From positions 372,001-436,000 of the forward strand of contig NZ_CP025015.1 of the NCBI RefSeq assembly GCF_002953715.1: a DNA stretch of 64,000 nt, in the 5' to 3' direction. The notes below the pieces were generated by a model. That model was not told where the DNA came from, ran no database searches, and saw only the letters and a list, made by a program, of their open reading frames with translations. The position numbers and the translations under genes are program-made. The first letter of the stretch is position 1, and every line of letters begins with the position of its first letter. Below are positions 45,234 to 53,565 of this stretch, in pieces. This stretch comes from Rhizobium leguminosarum. GTDB lineage: Bacteria > Pseudomonadota > Alphaproteobacteria > Rhizobiales > Rhizobiaceae.

Positions 45234-45418
45234 GCGCGACCGATTCAGCGTAAAAGCGCGACCGATTCAGCGTAAGGGGCGCGACCGATTCAGCGTGAAA
45301 AGACAGTGAAGCCCGACCGATTCAGCGTAGCCCCGCGACCGATTCAGCGTAAGGCCCCTGATAACGTGTTGATTCATATGGGGTACTTTGACCCTGAAAG
45401 CGCGACCGATTCAGCGTA
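45234..45418 (-). repeat. Six origin iterons (second copy of the origin)
   Basis: On the minus strand six copies of TACGCTGAATCGGTCGCGC or close variants are seen, with a 60-bp interval containing GATAACGTG and TTGATTC between the one next to repA and the other five. This block is probably the ancestral origin; the four-iteron block at 43061 is shorter by about 98 bp. Confidence 0.9.
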
Positions 45419-45419
45419 G

Positions 45420-46334
45420 CTAACGCTTTATGATTTCACGCTTTTTTGTGGAACTCTTGGCGGGGAGTGACAACGCATCAGAATCAGCCGGTTTCAGCCG
45501 GATGCCGCCTTCATTGACGGCGACGGGGAGCTTGGGAAACACCTCGCAGATGTGAGCCAGTTCCTTCGTGAATTTGGCCCGGAAATCTCGATCGCGGGTA
45601 TAGCCGCCGGTCTTGCCCGAGGTCACGAAATGCCCCTCCCCGAACTGCTCTTTTAGGGCTTTCCAACTGATAGAAACGGGTTTGCTCAAGCCGTGGCTGC
45701 GGTGGCCGAGCCAATAGTAGATGTCGATCTTGCGCGGCGAGTCCGAAAACGCGTGGATCGCATGGACGTTGACCGGTACCGCGTGCCTGGTGAGGGTGTC
45801 GTAGAACTCGCGGCTGAACGTGATGGTGCTCGCCCAGAGCATTTGCTGGTCGGGATGGGGCGGGAACCAAACGTCCATCGACTCAAACGGCGCGGTGTTG
45901 ACCGTCTTGGTATGGCCCCCTTTCTCGTCGAAGGTGCCGATGGTCATCTTGCAGGCCGCCAGCGCTTGCAGCTGCTTTTTGAAGGCGCTCAGGTTACCGC
46001 GTTGGCCGCCGTTGGCTCCAAAGCCCATCTTCTTGATGAAGGCGGTCAGGCTGGCGTCGATCTTGATCGTGGGCGACTGCTGGCGGATGGCTTCGCTGCA
46101 CAGGTGCAACAGCAACAGGCGCGCGCGGGAGCCATAGGGCAACGGCTGCTTGACGAACTCGCCCCTTGGCGACAGCAACTCACCGGCATTGACGATCAGC
46201 CGCATGTTGCCCTGTTTGCTGCGGTACTCGCGCTCCTCGATCGGCTGGCGGCTATAGGGCAGGCCACACAGGGCCAGCACGCTATGAATATAGCGCAGGT
46301 CTTGGCGGGGGCGCCCTTTTTCGAGCGCGTCTTT
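45420..46334 (-). pseudogene. 5'-truncated repA copy
   Basis: The frame is collinear with repA at 41929-43059 from about codon 73 to the stop, with one visible amino-acid difference near the end. The first 72 codons are replaced by an IS6-family end at 46335. An internal ATG (MLALCGLPYS) could give a 286-aa product, but the DNA-binding region would be incomplete. Confidence 0.85.
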
Positions 46335-46384
46335 AGTTTACCGACAAGCGACTTTACGGCCGTTGATCAAACAACGTGACATCG
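46335..46384. repeat. Isolated IS6-family end
   Basis: About 50 bp identical to one end of IS6 copies A and B (TTTACCGACAAGCGACTTTA to GACATCGCC). There is no transposase. It joins the truncated repA copy to an IS5 fragment and is a recombination scar. Confidence 0.85.
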
Positions 46385-46916
46385 CCCCCGGCGCAGCTGG
46401 CGAAAGCTGCATCTGGCTGTTGATGCCGATAGTGGCGAGATCATTGCACATAGTCTGACAGATCAGGAAACCGGCGATGTCTCGCAGCTGGAGCCGTTGC
46501 TGGATCAGATCGACGATGAGATCGACCAGTTCACTGCCGATGGAGCCTATGATGGCTATCCAACCTACGACGCAGTTCTCCGTCACAGCGCAGGTGCAAG
46601 GGTCGTCATTCCACCGCGCTCGAACGTGGTTGAACGGCCCAACGTCCAAGCATCCTGCCAGAGAGACGACCACATATCATCCATGCAGGCAGATGGCCGG
46701 CTGAAATGGCAGACGTCCACCGGCTATGGCAAACGGGCGCTGATCGAAACGGCGATGGGCAGATACAAGGGCATCATCGGGCCGCGTTTGCACGCTCGTT
46801 CATTCCGGTCGCAGCAGACAGAGGCTGCGATCGGGGTCACCATACTGAACCGAATGCTCGCCTGCGGACGCCCGAAATCCGTTCGTTGCGAGGCACCGAC
46901 GGCAGCAACGAAATAA
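46385..46916 (+). pseudogene. IS5-family transposase, C-terminal fragment 2
   Basis: The frame begins right after the IS6 end with WRKLHLAVDADSGEIIAHSL, then DQFTADGAYDGYPTYDAVLR and YGKRALIETAMGRYKGIIGP. It is clearly paralogous but not identical to the fragment at 44475-44946. It extends about 16 codons further upstream. The N-terminal half is missing. Confidence 0.85.
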
Positions 46917-47072
46917 GTACGCATCAAAGACCGAATGATGACCCGTCGCTGAGCGGTGCACCAACGCCAAATCGACCATGATCGGGAAACTCAATCTGCC
47001 TGCTCATCTTCAACCCGGATCTACGCCTACCATACTGGTTGCAAACCCGGTGAAAAGTTTTGCGACAGAACC

Positions 47073-47104
47073 AAAGCGCAGGCTCGGCCTCACGTGACAA
47101 CGCC
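47073..47104. repeat. Remnant end of the second IS6-type element
   Basis: AAAGCGCAGGCTCGGCCTCA followed by CGTGACAACGCC matches the ends at 57440-57504 and 62914-62978, except that 19-20 bp between two ACGTG copies are missing, as from deletion at a short repeat. Confidence 0.6.
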
Positions 47105-47805
47105 GGCCGCCGACATGGGGGATCGTTCCTCCCGGCCGAAGACGAGCCCACGCCGGACCGCGGAGCGGATCGCTGAGGAAATTGTCTCGCTGCGCCTTCT
47201 CTAAGAGAAAAGTCAATGAGGCACGAAAGGCCTTCCGATGGAGCCGGTAAGTTTTGTTGGGCGGCAGCTTATTGACTGTTGACGGTACCGAACAACATCT
47301 ATATCAACATGACGGAATAAATGCTGCATACATATATAAAACCGTCAGGAGGCAATTTGGCACATTTTGATAATCCGCGCAATGGTCAAGGGGTCCGACC
47401 TCCTTGTCTCGGCAATTGAGAACGAGGGGAGTACATCTTCGGCGTCTCCGGCGAGGAAGCCCTCGACGTCGTCGCTCCTGCTCCATCTACATCAAGGCTC
47501 GGCGTCTCCTATCACGACGGGGACATCGGCACTCTCACAAAAGAAGGACTGTCGCAATGGCCCGCCCCGCAGAAGCCATTTCAGAAGACGAAATCACCAG
47601 CGTGTATTGTCGAGCCGCTAACGCACTTCCACTCTGGCAAGGTATATATCCTCGAATTTTGGGCCACTTGGTGCAAACCATGTGAGGCATCACCCTGCCG
47701 TTCGACAGAGAAAGCAAAGGCAGCAACTTTCGCGCATCATCCGTTTCGAGTTCTGCCATCAACCAGTCTGGCCCCCTGAATTCCGCGACCTATCAGAAAG
47801 ACACG
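47105..47805 (+). pseudogene. Region with relic of a TlpA-like thioredoxin and of the 10.4-kb peptide locus
   Basis: From about 47490 the DNA closely resembles 10352-10470 (both read ACATCAAGGCTCGG and later CGCAGAAGCCATTTCAGA). Frame reading gives YHDGDIGTLTKEG and then, after a join, VEPLTHFHSGKVYILEFWAT followed by WCKPC. The last part is the CxxC region of a TlpA-like thioredoxin homologous to the truncated one at 10599. The frame then degrades. A deletion seems to have fused the peptide region to the middle of the thioredoxin gene. The first 380 bp hold no recognisable gene. Confidence 0.55.
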
Positions 47806-49143
47806 ATGCTCATGACCTTCCATTCAGAAAACCTCCAACTCGATTCGCCGCTTGGAGAGAAGCACGAGACATCCCCAGACAGGGTCTTCACTGGCCGATT
47901 GGGCAACGGCATGGACGTCATCGTCATCCGCGACCATCGCAGGCCGATCGCGACACATATGGTCTGGTACAGAAACGGTTCGGCGGACGACCCAATTGGA
48001 AAATCCGGGATCGCACACTTCCTCGAGCATCTGATGTTCAAAGGAACGCGCAACCACCCAGCCGGGCATTTCAGCGGTCTTCTGGCATCGGTCGGCGGCA
48101 ATGAGAACGCATCGACCAGCTGGAGTTACACCAATTACTACCAGCGCGTTCCAAAGGATTACCTGAAAACCTGCATGGTCTACGAGGCGGACAGGATGAC
48201 GGGGTTGATCCTGACGGACGAGATCGTGGACATAGAGCGGCAAGTCGTCCTTGTCGAGCGTGGCATGCATTGCGATGCGGATCCCCAGGTTATTTTTGAG
48301 GAAGCGCTGCTGGCGGGTGCCTTTTCACCCGATCCGTGCGGTCGGCCGATCATCGGTTGGCAGCATGAGATCGAGACGCTTGGCCGCGAGGACGCCCTTG
48401 CCTATTATTACCGTTTCTACACGCCGGAGAATGCCATTCTCGTCGTGGCCGGAGATGTAGATCCCGATGCGGTCATGGACATGGCGGAAACAATCTACGG
48501 CGCGATCACGCCGACCGGCGCATCGTTTAAGCGTCCCGTCGTGCAGGCCCCGCCCGTCAGGACACAGCGTCTCCTGACCCTTGTGGACGAAAACGTCCAC
48601 GAGCCCGCCTTAACAAGGATCCATGTCGTGCCCTCCATGACGGCGACCGGCCCACATGCGGCGGCACTGGAGGTTCTTGCCTTTCTTCTCGGCGGCGGGA
48701 ACGCCTCGTATCTGCACGAAGCGCTGATCGTGAACAACCGCATGGCTATCTCCGTCAGAGCGTCCGACTGGAGCAATGTGTTTCGCGACCTTGTGCACTT
48801 CCAGATCGATGCGTGTCCCGCACCGGGCGTCTCCTTGACGGACCTGGACGATGCCATTGAAAATGCGCTCGAAATGCTCCGCCGAACCGGATTTTCCGCA
48901 GATGACATCCAACGCGCCAAGTCGCGGATCGTCGCAAATGCAATTTATCAGAAGGATGACCATTCCGCTCTCGCATGGCAGTACGGCGTTGCCGCGAGCC
49001 TCGGCCTGAGCGTGGAGGACGTCGCGCTCTGGCAGGACCGCATCAAGGGCGTGACGACGGAGGACATCCGCAACGCGCTGACCCTGCTGGAGCGCAGCAC
49101 CGGGATTGTCGGCTATCTCACGCCCCCCGCAACCGACGCCTGA
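47806..49143 (+). CDS. M16-family zinc peptidase, catalytic subunit
   Basis: The 445-aa protein has the inverted zinc motif H71-F-L-E74-H75 (HFLEHLMFKGT) and a third ligand, probably E151, in ERQVVLVERGM, as in pitrilysin/MPP-type peptidases. The second half repeats the M16 fold without the motif (FLLGGGNASYLHEALIV). There is no signal peptide, so it acts in the cytoplasm unless exported by another route. With the next gene it forms the usual active/inactive pair. It resembles the zinc-protease pair described as y4wA/y4wB on the NGR234 symbiotic plasmid. The natural substrate is unknown. Confidence 0.9.
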   Translation: MLMTFHSENLQLDSPLGEKHETSPDRVFTGRLGNGMDVIVIRDHRRPIATHMVWYRNGSADDPIGKSGIAHFLEHLMFKGTRNHPAGHFSGLLASVGGNENASTSWSYTNYYQRVPKDYLKTCMVYEADRMTGLILTDEIVDIERQVVLVERGMHCDADPQVIFEEALLAGAFSPDPCGRPIIGWQHEIETLGREDALAYYYRFYTPENAILVVAGDVDPDAVMDMAETIYGAITPTGASFKRPVVQAPPVRTQRLLTLVDENVHEPALTRIHVVPSMTATGPHAAALEVLAFLLGGGNASYLHEALIVNNRMAISVRASDWSNVFRDLVHFQIDACPAPGVSLTDLDDAIENALEMLRRTGFSADDIQRAKSRIVANAIYQKDDHSALAWQYGVAASLGLSVEDVALWQDRIKGVTTEDIRNALTLLERSTGIVGYLTPPATDA

Positions 49144-49162
49144 ACCGCAAAGGATTTCTCTC

Positions 49163-50446
49163 TTGACGATCTTCACCACGCCGTCCTTGGCGACCACCAC
49201 CTACGCAAGCCGGCTTCAGCGCGTTAAAAGCCCGGGCGGCATCGAAGCCTGGCTTCTGGAGGATCACACGCTTCCTGTTCTATGGACATCGTTCTGCTTC
49301 CGCGGCGGCGCGGCGTTCGACCCGGAAGGAAAGCCCGGAGCCGCAGCCCTTCTCGGCAGCATGCTAACCGAGAGCGTGGGCGATCTCGACGCTGGCGGTT
49401 TCCAGCGCCGCCTGGACGAAAAAGCGATCCATCTATCCTTCGGCGTCAGGCGCGAAACGCTTCACGGTTCACTGGAGACCTTGACGCAGAATGTGGACGA
49501 GGCATTCGACCTCCTCGGCATGGCGGTATCCGACCCGGCCTTCCAGCAGCGGGATTTCGAGCGCACGCATGCCATGCGCGCTGCCTCTCTGCGGATGGGC
49601 ATGGCCCAGCCCGACAATGTCGCCCGTCAGGTCTTCAATGCCATTGCCTTTGCCGGCCATCCCTTCTCCCGTCCAGCCTCCGGACATTACGAGACGATCG
49701 GAAGTGTCGAGCTTTGCGATGTCGTCGCGCTGCATTCCCGCATGATCGCCCGTCATAACCTCGAGATCGTCGCCGTGGGCGCCTTGGGTGCTGACGCCTT
49801 CGCCGCTGCCCTCGATCGTGCGTTCAGCCGGTTGCCAGTCTCCGCCGAAGCGTCCGTCCTCCCCGCTCCCTTCCTCGGTCTGGGCGAGGAGGTGCTGACG
49901 CACCTCGACAGTCCGCAATCGACGATGATCTTCGGGCGCCGGTGCATCTCGGTGGACGATCCGGACTTCATGGCCGCAGAGGTCGTAAACCATTGCCTGG
50001 GCGGCGGAACGTTCAGTTCCCGCCTCGTTACCGAACTGCGTGAAAAGCGCGGGCTGTGCTACTCGATCGGCACACGTCTCGATGCCACCCGAAACGTATC
50101 CCAGTTGATCGGGTCCACATCGACGCCAAACGATCGCCTCTACGAGGCTCTGGACGTGATCCGATCCGAATTTGCGCATCTTGTGAGCAACAAGATTTCA
50201 GCCGAGGAAGTGGAGATGGCGAAGAGCTATCTGATGGGCTCCTTCGCCCTGCAACTCATGACGTCCAGTGCCATCGCCGAGGAACTGCTATCCACGAAGG
50301 TCGAGGGGTTCCAGCCGGACTTCATCGACGAGCACAATGCTCGCATTGCCTCTGTCACCCGTGACACCGTCGCGAATGCGGTGGACCGCCTGATCGGAGA
50401 CGGTGCCTTACTGGTATCGATTGCCGGCAATCCAGCCACGCACTGA
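49163..50446 (+). CDS. M16-family peptidase-like partner subunit (no zinc motif)
   Basis: A TTG at 49163 with an AAAGGA ribosome site gives 427 aa; another TTG at 49106 overlaps the preceding gene by 38 bp and lacks a good site. At the position of HxxEH the protein has GAAALLGSMLTESVG, so it cannot bind zinc in the usual way. It keeps the substrate-binding C-terminal features HCLGGGTFSSRLVTELREKR and GLCYSIGT (R/Y pair). Such partners form a heterodimer with an active M16 subunit, like beta-MPP. It follows the catalytic gene by 19 bp. Confidence 0.88.
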   Translation: MTIFTTPSLATTTYASRLQRVKSPGGIEAWLLEDHTLPVLWTSFCFRGGAAFDPEGKPGAAALLGSMLTESVGDLDAGGFQRRLDEKAIHLSFGVRRETLHGSLETLTQNVDEAFDLLGMAVSDPAFQQRDFERTHAMRAASLRMGMAQPDNVARQVFNAIAFAGHPFSRPASGHYETIGSVELCDVVALHSRMIARHNLEIVAVGALGADAFAAALDRAFSRLPVSAEASVLPAPFLGLGEEVLTHLDSPQSTMIFGRRCISVDDPDFMAAEVVNHCLGGGTFSSRLVTELREKRGLCYSIGTRLDATRNVSQLIGSTSTPNDRLYEALDVIRSEFAHLVSNKISAEEVEMAKSYLMGSFALQLMTSSAIAEELLSTKVEGFQPDFIDEHNARIASVTRDTVANAVDRLIGDGALLVSIAGNPATH

Positions 50447-50547
50447 AGCCAGCGCCACGCGATGCCGGCGAAGCCGGATGCGCGAAACAGGACGGTCCGC
50501 CTCAAGGCACCGTCGCAACCCACTACGAAATTCAAAGGAACATACCC

Positions 50548-51426
50548 ATGAAAGTGAAAGAACTGCTGATCGGCGATCTTGCCCCGGAGCTGCGGCTCGG
50601 AACGGATTTGAAGGGACAGGGGATCGACGGGTTCGATGCAGGCATCGTCCATGTGATCGAGTGCTGGGCCACGTGGTGCAGACCGTGCATCGATACGATC
50701 CCGCATCTTACGGATCTGCAAAAGACCTATCCGGACGTGAAGATCATCGGCGTCGCCATCAACGATGACGAGGAAAAAGTGGCGAAATTCGTCGCGGAAA
50801 AGGGCGACGAAATCGGCTACATGGTGGCCTCGGACGGGCCGGTCGAGAACGGGCAGGAACGGGACGGTGGCTGGGTCGCGAACCACTGGTGGAAGGCATC
50901 CTACAGCAGATCCGTCCCGGAAGCTTTCATCGTCGATGGGACTGGCCGGCTCGCATGGATTGGCGATCCGGTAGAAATGGATGATATTCTTCCGATGATC
51001 CTATCAGGCGAATGGGATCTTGATGAGCATGCCAAACAACACCGGTCTGCGCTGGAGAACAACAAGGTCCGAGAAAGTTTCGCTCTGGAGGATATCATCC
51101 ACGCCAAGGCGAAAGCCGGCGATCAGCGCGGCATGATTGAGGCTTTCGACGAAGCCTTCGCAGCACATCGGGCACTGGAGCGTCAATGGTGGCCGTTCAA
51201 ACTGCAGATCCTCCTCCAGATCGACAGGCCCGCCGCCCTCATCTACGCGGACCACCGGGTGATATCCGCGAAACCCGATGACGGTCACATCGTTCTGAAT
51301 GTCGGCCAGATGCTGGTCGGGGCCGCTATCGACAAGGATACCGACACCCTTGCCGCGGATGGGAGGGATCTTTTCGATGCGGGCCTCGGATACGTTCTGG
51401 CCGGCGCCATATGGCTTGCGACCTGA
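50548..51426 (+). CDS. TlpA-like thioredoxin-domain protein, probably frameshifted near its end
   Basis: The 292-aa protein has an N-terminal thioredoxin/AhpC-TSA domain with ECWATWCRPCIDTIPHLTDL (C44 and C47) and IIGVAINDDEEKVAKFVAEK. A cis-Pro-like SVPEAFIVDGTGRLAWIGD follows, and then a helical region. There is no signal peptide, so it would be cytoplasmic. The frame ends at a TGA after GAIWLAT. The next frame continues plausibly as IVDAMLMSGDLQDAKRRAVA and AFALAEESGLPDDAIEDLRA to about 51575, so an indel near 51410-51425 probably removed about 50 residues. It follows the M16 pair by about 100 bp and could keep their substrate reduced. Confidence 0.82.
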   Translation: MKVKELLIGDLAPELRLGTDLKGQGIDGFDAGIVHVIECWATWCRPCIDTIPHLTDLQKTYPDVKIIGVAINDDEEKVAKFVAEKGDEIGYMVASDGPVENGQERDGGWVANHWWKASYSRSVPEAFIVDGTGRLAWIGDPVEMDDILPMILSGEWDLDEHAKQHRSALENNKVRESFALEDIIHAKAKAGDQRGMIEAFDEAFAAHRALERQWWPFKLQILLQIDRPAALIYADHRVISAKPDDGHIVLNVGQMLVGAAIDKDTDTLAADGRDLFDAGLGYVLAGAIWLAT

Positions 51427-51575
51427 GCATGACCATCGTCGACGCGATGTTGATGTCTGGCGATCTCCAGGACGCGAAACGGCGTGCGGTCGCCGCATTT
51501 GCATTGGCCGAGGAGTCCGGCCTCCCGGACGACGCCATCGAGGATCTGCGCGCGCGTCGGACGCTGCGAAGGTGC

Positions 51576-51829
51576 GGAGAAAGCGGCCTCGCCGACCATT
51601 GTGATGGTGACGTCTGCATCATCGATCCGGCCCGATTTGGAGAAGCGACTCCCAGAGCGGCGATCAGGATGAGGCGCCGTATTGCCTCACCCAAGAGTGT
51701 TCCCAAAGAACAATGCTTGCCTCAGTCGAATGTCCTCGATTGCCTCACTGGTTGTTCCCGAGATGACTCGCATGCCATGGCGATCTTGCCCACGCGATCG
51801 TTATGCCAAACGTCAAAGCCGACTATGTC
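51576..51829. other. Spacer after the TlpA-like gene
   Basis: No credible gene or site recognised. It separates the shifted TlpA-like tail from the IS630 relic. Confidence 0.3.
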
Positions 51830-52303
51830 CTACACCTTATCGACGAACAGCGGATCGGGAGACAGCTTGAATGTCTCAGAGCGATGCGGCTGCAAACCAA
51901 ATGCAGCCCATATCCGACGGATGGTGGTGTGCGACAGCCCGCTGTCGGCTGCCATGGAACGGATAGACCAGTGCGTGGCATCCTTCGGAGTGGTGTTCAA
52001 CGTACGTTCGATGACCGCAGCCACCTGCGTGTCAGAGACGGTTCGCGGACGACCTGCGCGATATTCGTCAGTCAGCCCGTCAATGCCATCCTGCACGAAC
52101 CGGCGGCGCCACTTGCCAACCGTGTGCTCGTCGACGCCGAGGCGTTCGGCAACATCCTTGCTCTGCAGGCCCTGCGCGCACAGTAAAACTATCCGGCATC
52201 GATCCGACAACGAGCGTGGCGCTTTATGCCGGCGCACCTGAGATTCAAGAAAATTCCTGTCCGCGTTGCTCAGAACGACGACGTCTGCTTGCCTGCCCAC
52301 CAT
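51830..52303 (-). pseudogene. IS630-family transposase, N-terminal half
   Basis: The 157-aa frame reads SDRCRIVLLCAQGLQSKDVA, DEHTVGKWRRRFVQDGIDGL and HWSIRSMAADSGLSHTTIRR, the DNA-binding half of an IS630 transposase. It breaks after KLSPDPLFVDKV, exactly where the catalytic DDE half should begin. No catalytic residues remain. Confidence 0.85.
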
Positions 52304-52377
52304 CAGTTAAACTCCTGCCGTTGTAGCAGAAGCATAACAAAATGATGCCTACTTTAGTGCCAGGTTAATAGGTCCTC

Positions 52378-52770
52378 CTATCCGATTGCGGCCGCCGCCT
52401 TCACGACGGCCACGAGACGACGGCGCACATCGGCGGACGCAAGTTTGCGAAACGCCTGATTGAGGGCGATACCCTCAGTCGACGACAGAAAGGCAATGAG
52501 ATCTCGTTCCAAGCCCGACCCTCGAACGAGTTCCGGCGTCGACTCGATTGGATCAAAGAAAAAAGACACAGGCACTACCAGCGCGTCGGCAACCGCCTGA
52601 AGTCGGCCGGCACCGACGCGGTTCGTACCTTTCTCGTACTTCTGAACCTGCTGGAAGGTCAGGCCCAGCTTATCGGCAAGGGTCGTCTGGCTCATGTTTA
52701 GGATTCTGCGCCGTATGCGGATTCGGCTGCCGACTTCAACATCTGTCGGGTGCGGTTTCTTCTTCTCCAA
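52378..52770 (-). CDS. XRE-family HTH transcriptional regulator
   Basis: The 130-aa protein has a Cro/CI-type helix-turn-helix at the N terminus: VGSRIRIRRRILNMSQTTLA, DKLGLTFQQVQKYEKGTNRV and GAGRLQAVADALVVPVSFFF. An effector-less C-terminal helix region follows. This size and layout are common among alphaproteobacterial regulators. The target is unknown. It lies next to a second, partly broken HTH gene on the same strand. Confidence 0.88.
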   Translation of the reverse strand: MEKKKPHPTDVEVGSRIRIRRRILNMSQTTLADKLGLTFQQVQKYEKGTNRVGAGRLQAVADALVVPVSFFFDPIESTPELVRGSGLERDLIAFLSSTEGIALNQAFRKLASADVRRRLVAVVKAAAAIG

Positions 52771-52805
52771 ACATAATCTCCTGTGTCATTGCGCCACGGC
52801 GATCA

Positions 52806-53264
52806 TTATGGCGCGGCTTGCACCGCGCCCTGATCATGCCGTTCTCCATTGGCTTGATCTGCAGATGCTGCAGAAAGCCGAGAATCGCCGTCAGGGTCGG
52901 ACCGTCGAAGATCCAGCTTGTCGATTTTCGGACTTCGGCCTCGCTCTCTGCTTCGCCCCAAAGATGCGGTGCGACGGGATCGGATCTCCAGGAGCAACCG
53001 GCTGACCGTCAATCGGGGCACGGCGTTTTCGTACCGGTTATGAACTTCGTCGCTAAGCCCGAGCACCGGAGCAAGTTTCGAGCGCGGGATTTTCCGCCGG
53101 TCGCGAGCATTGCGTGAGCTGGTGCTGATTTTCTTTTCGATCTCGGCGCTTAACTCCAGTTCCCGGAAGCTGGGTTTACGATAGACCGGCTTGTCAAAAT
53201 GCGGATCGTGAATCTGCTGCAAACCGAGATGAAATATCCATTCTTCGAAAGTAGGACATTCCAT
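52806..53264 (-). CDS. HTH-domain protein with probable frameshift
   Basis: The 152-aa frame begins MECPTFEEWIFHLGLQQIHD and has an XRE-like segment RDRRKIPRSKLAPVLGLSDE and VHNRYENAVPRLTVSRLLLE. After that the composition becomes arginine-serine rich. A neighbouring frame instead reads WIFDGPTLTAILGFLQHLQI and KPMENGMIRARC, suggesting a frameshift near 53000. It is probably a degenerate regulator, or a regulator with a normal tail in the other frame. Confidence 0.5.
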   Translation of the reverse strand: MECPTFEEWIFHLGLQQIHDPHFDKPVYRKPSFRELELSAEIEKKISTSSRNARDRRKIPRSKLAPVLGLSDEVHNRYENAVPRLTVSRLLLEIRSRRTASLGRSRERGRSPKIDKLDLRRSDPDGDSRLSAASADQANGERHDQGAVQAAP

Positions 53265-53565
53265 TTCTCCTGCCTATTACTGTTGTTCGTTCCTCTATGT
53301 AACCGATTTGGGTGTGTGTATGCTCCTTGGAATATGGCAGAATTATGGGGCGTGTCGCTTCCCCCGAAACCGTCTATGCGGGCGTGTCCCAAAGCGGTCG
53401 GCCGAACGTGTTGAGCTGAAATACGTTCTGCTCTTCACGCCTTATTAACCTTCCGAAGAGACGCGCGAGCAGATAGGGCTCAATACATTATTGGGACACG
53501 GATATACGGTAGCGGTTATTGGCGCAGATCGATCACCCCAAGTTCGTGCCATATCCACTCGAAAC
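53265..53565. other. Region upstream of the HTH gene, bordering IS6 copy B
   Basis: No gene or promoter element is recognised. It ends at the left inverted repeat of IS6 copy B. Confidence 0.3.

Larger units (their letters stand above)
44996..46334. repeat. Inverted repeat arm 2 (repA and origin)
   Basis: Reverse-oriented copy of 42145-43385. Its inner border is defined by TCAAATGCCGGTACTAAACA and its outer border by an IS6-family end that starts in the repA coding sequence. It contains more iterons than arm 1. Confidence 0.92.

Noticed and set aside
47355..47380. TTGGCAC element as a sigma-54 promoter for the M16 genes
   Set aside because: The -12 GC is not at the required distance from GG (ten bases later reads TA).
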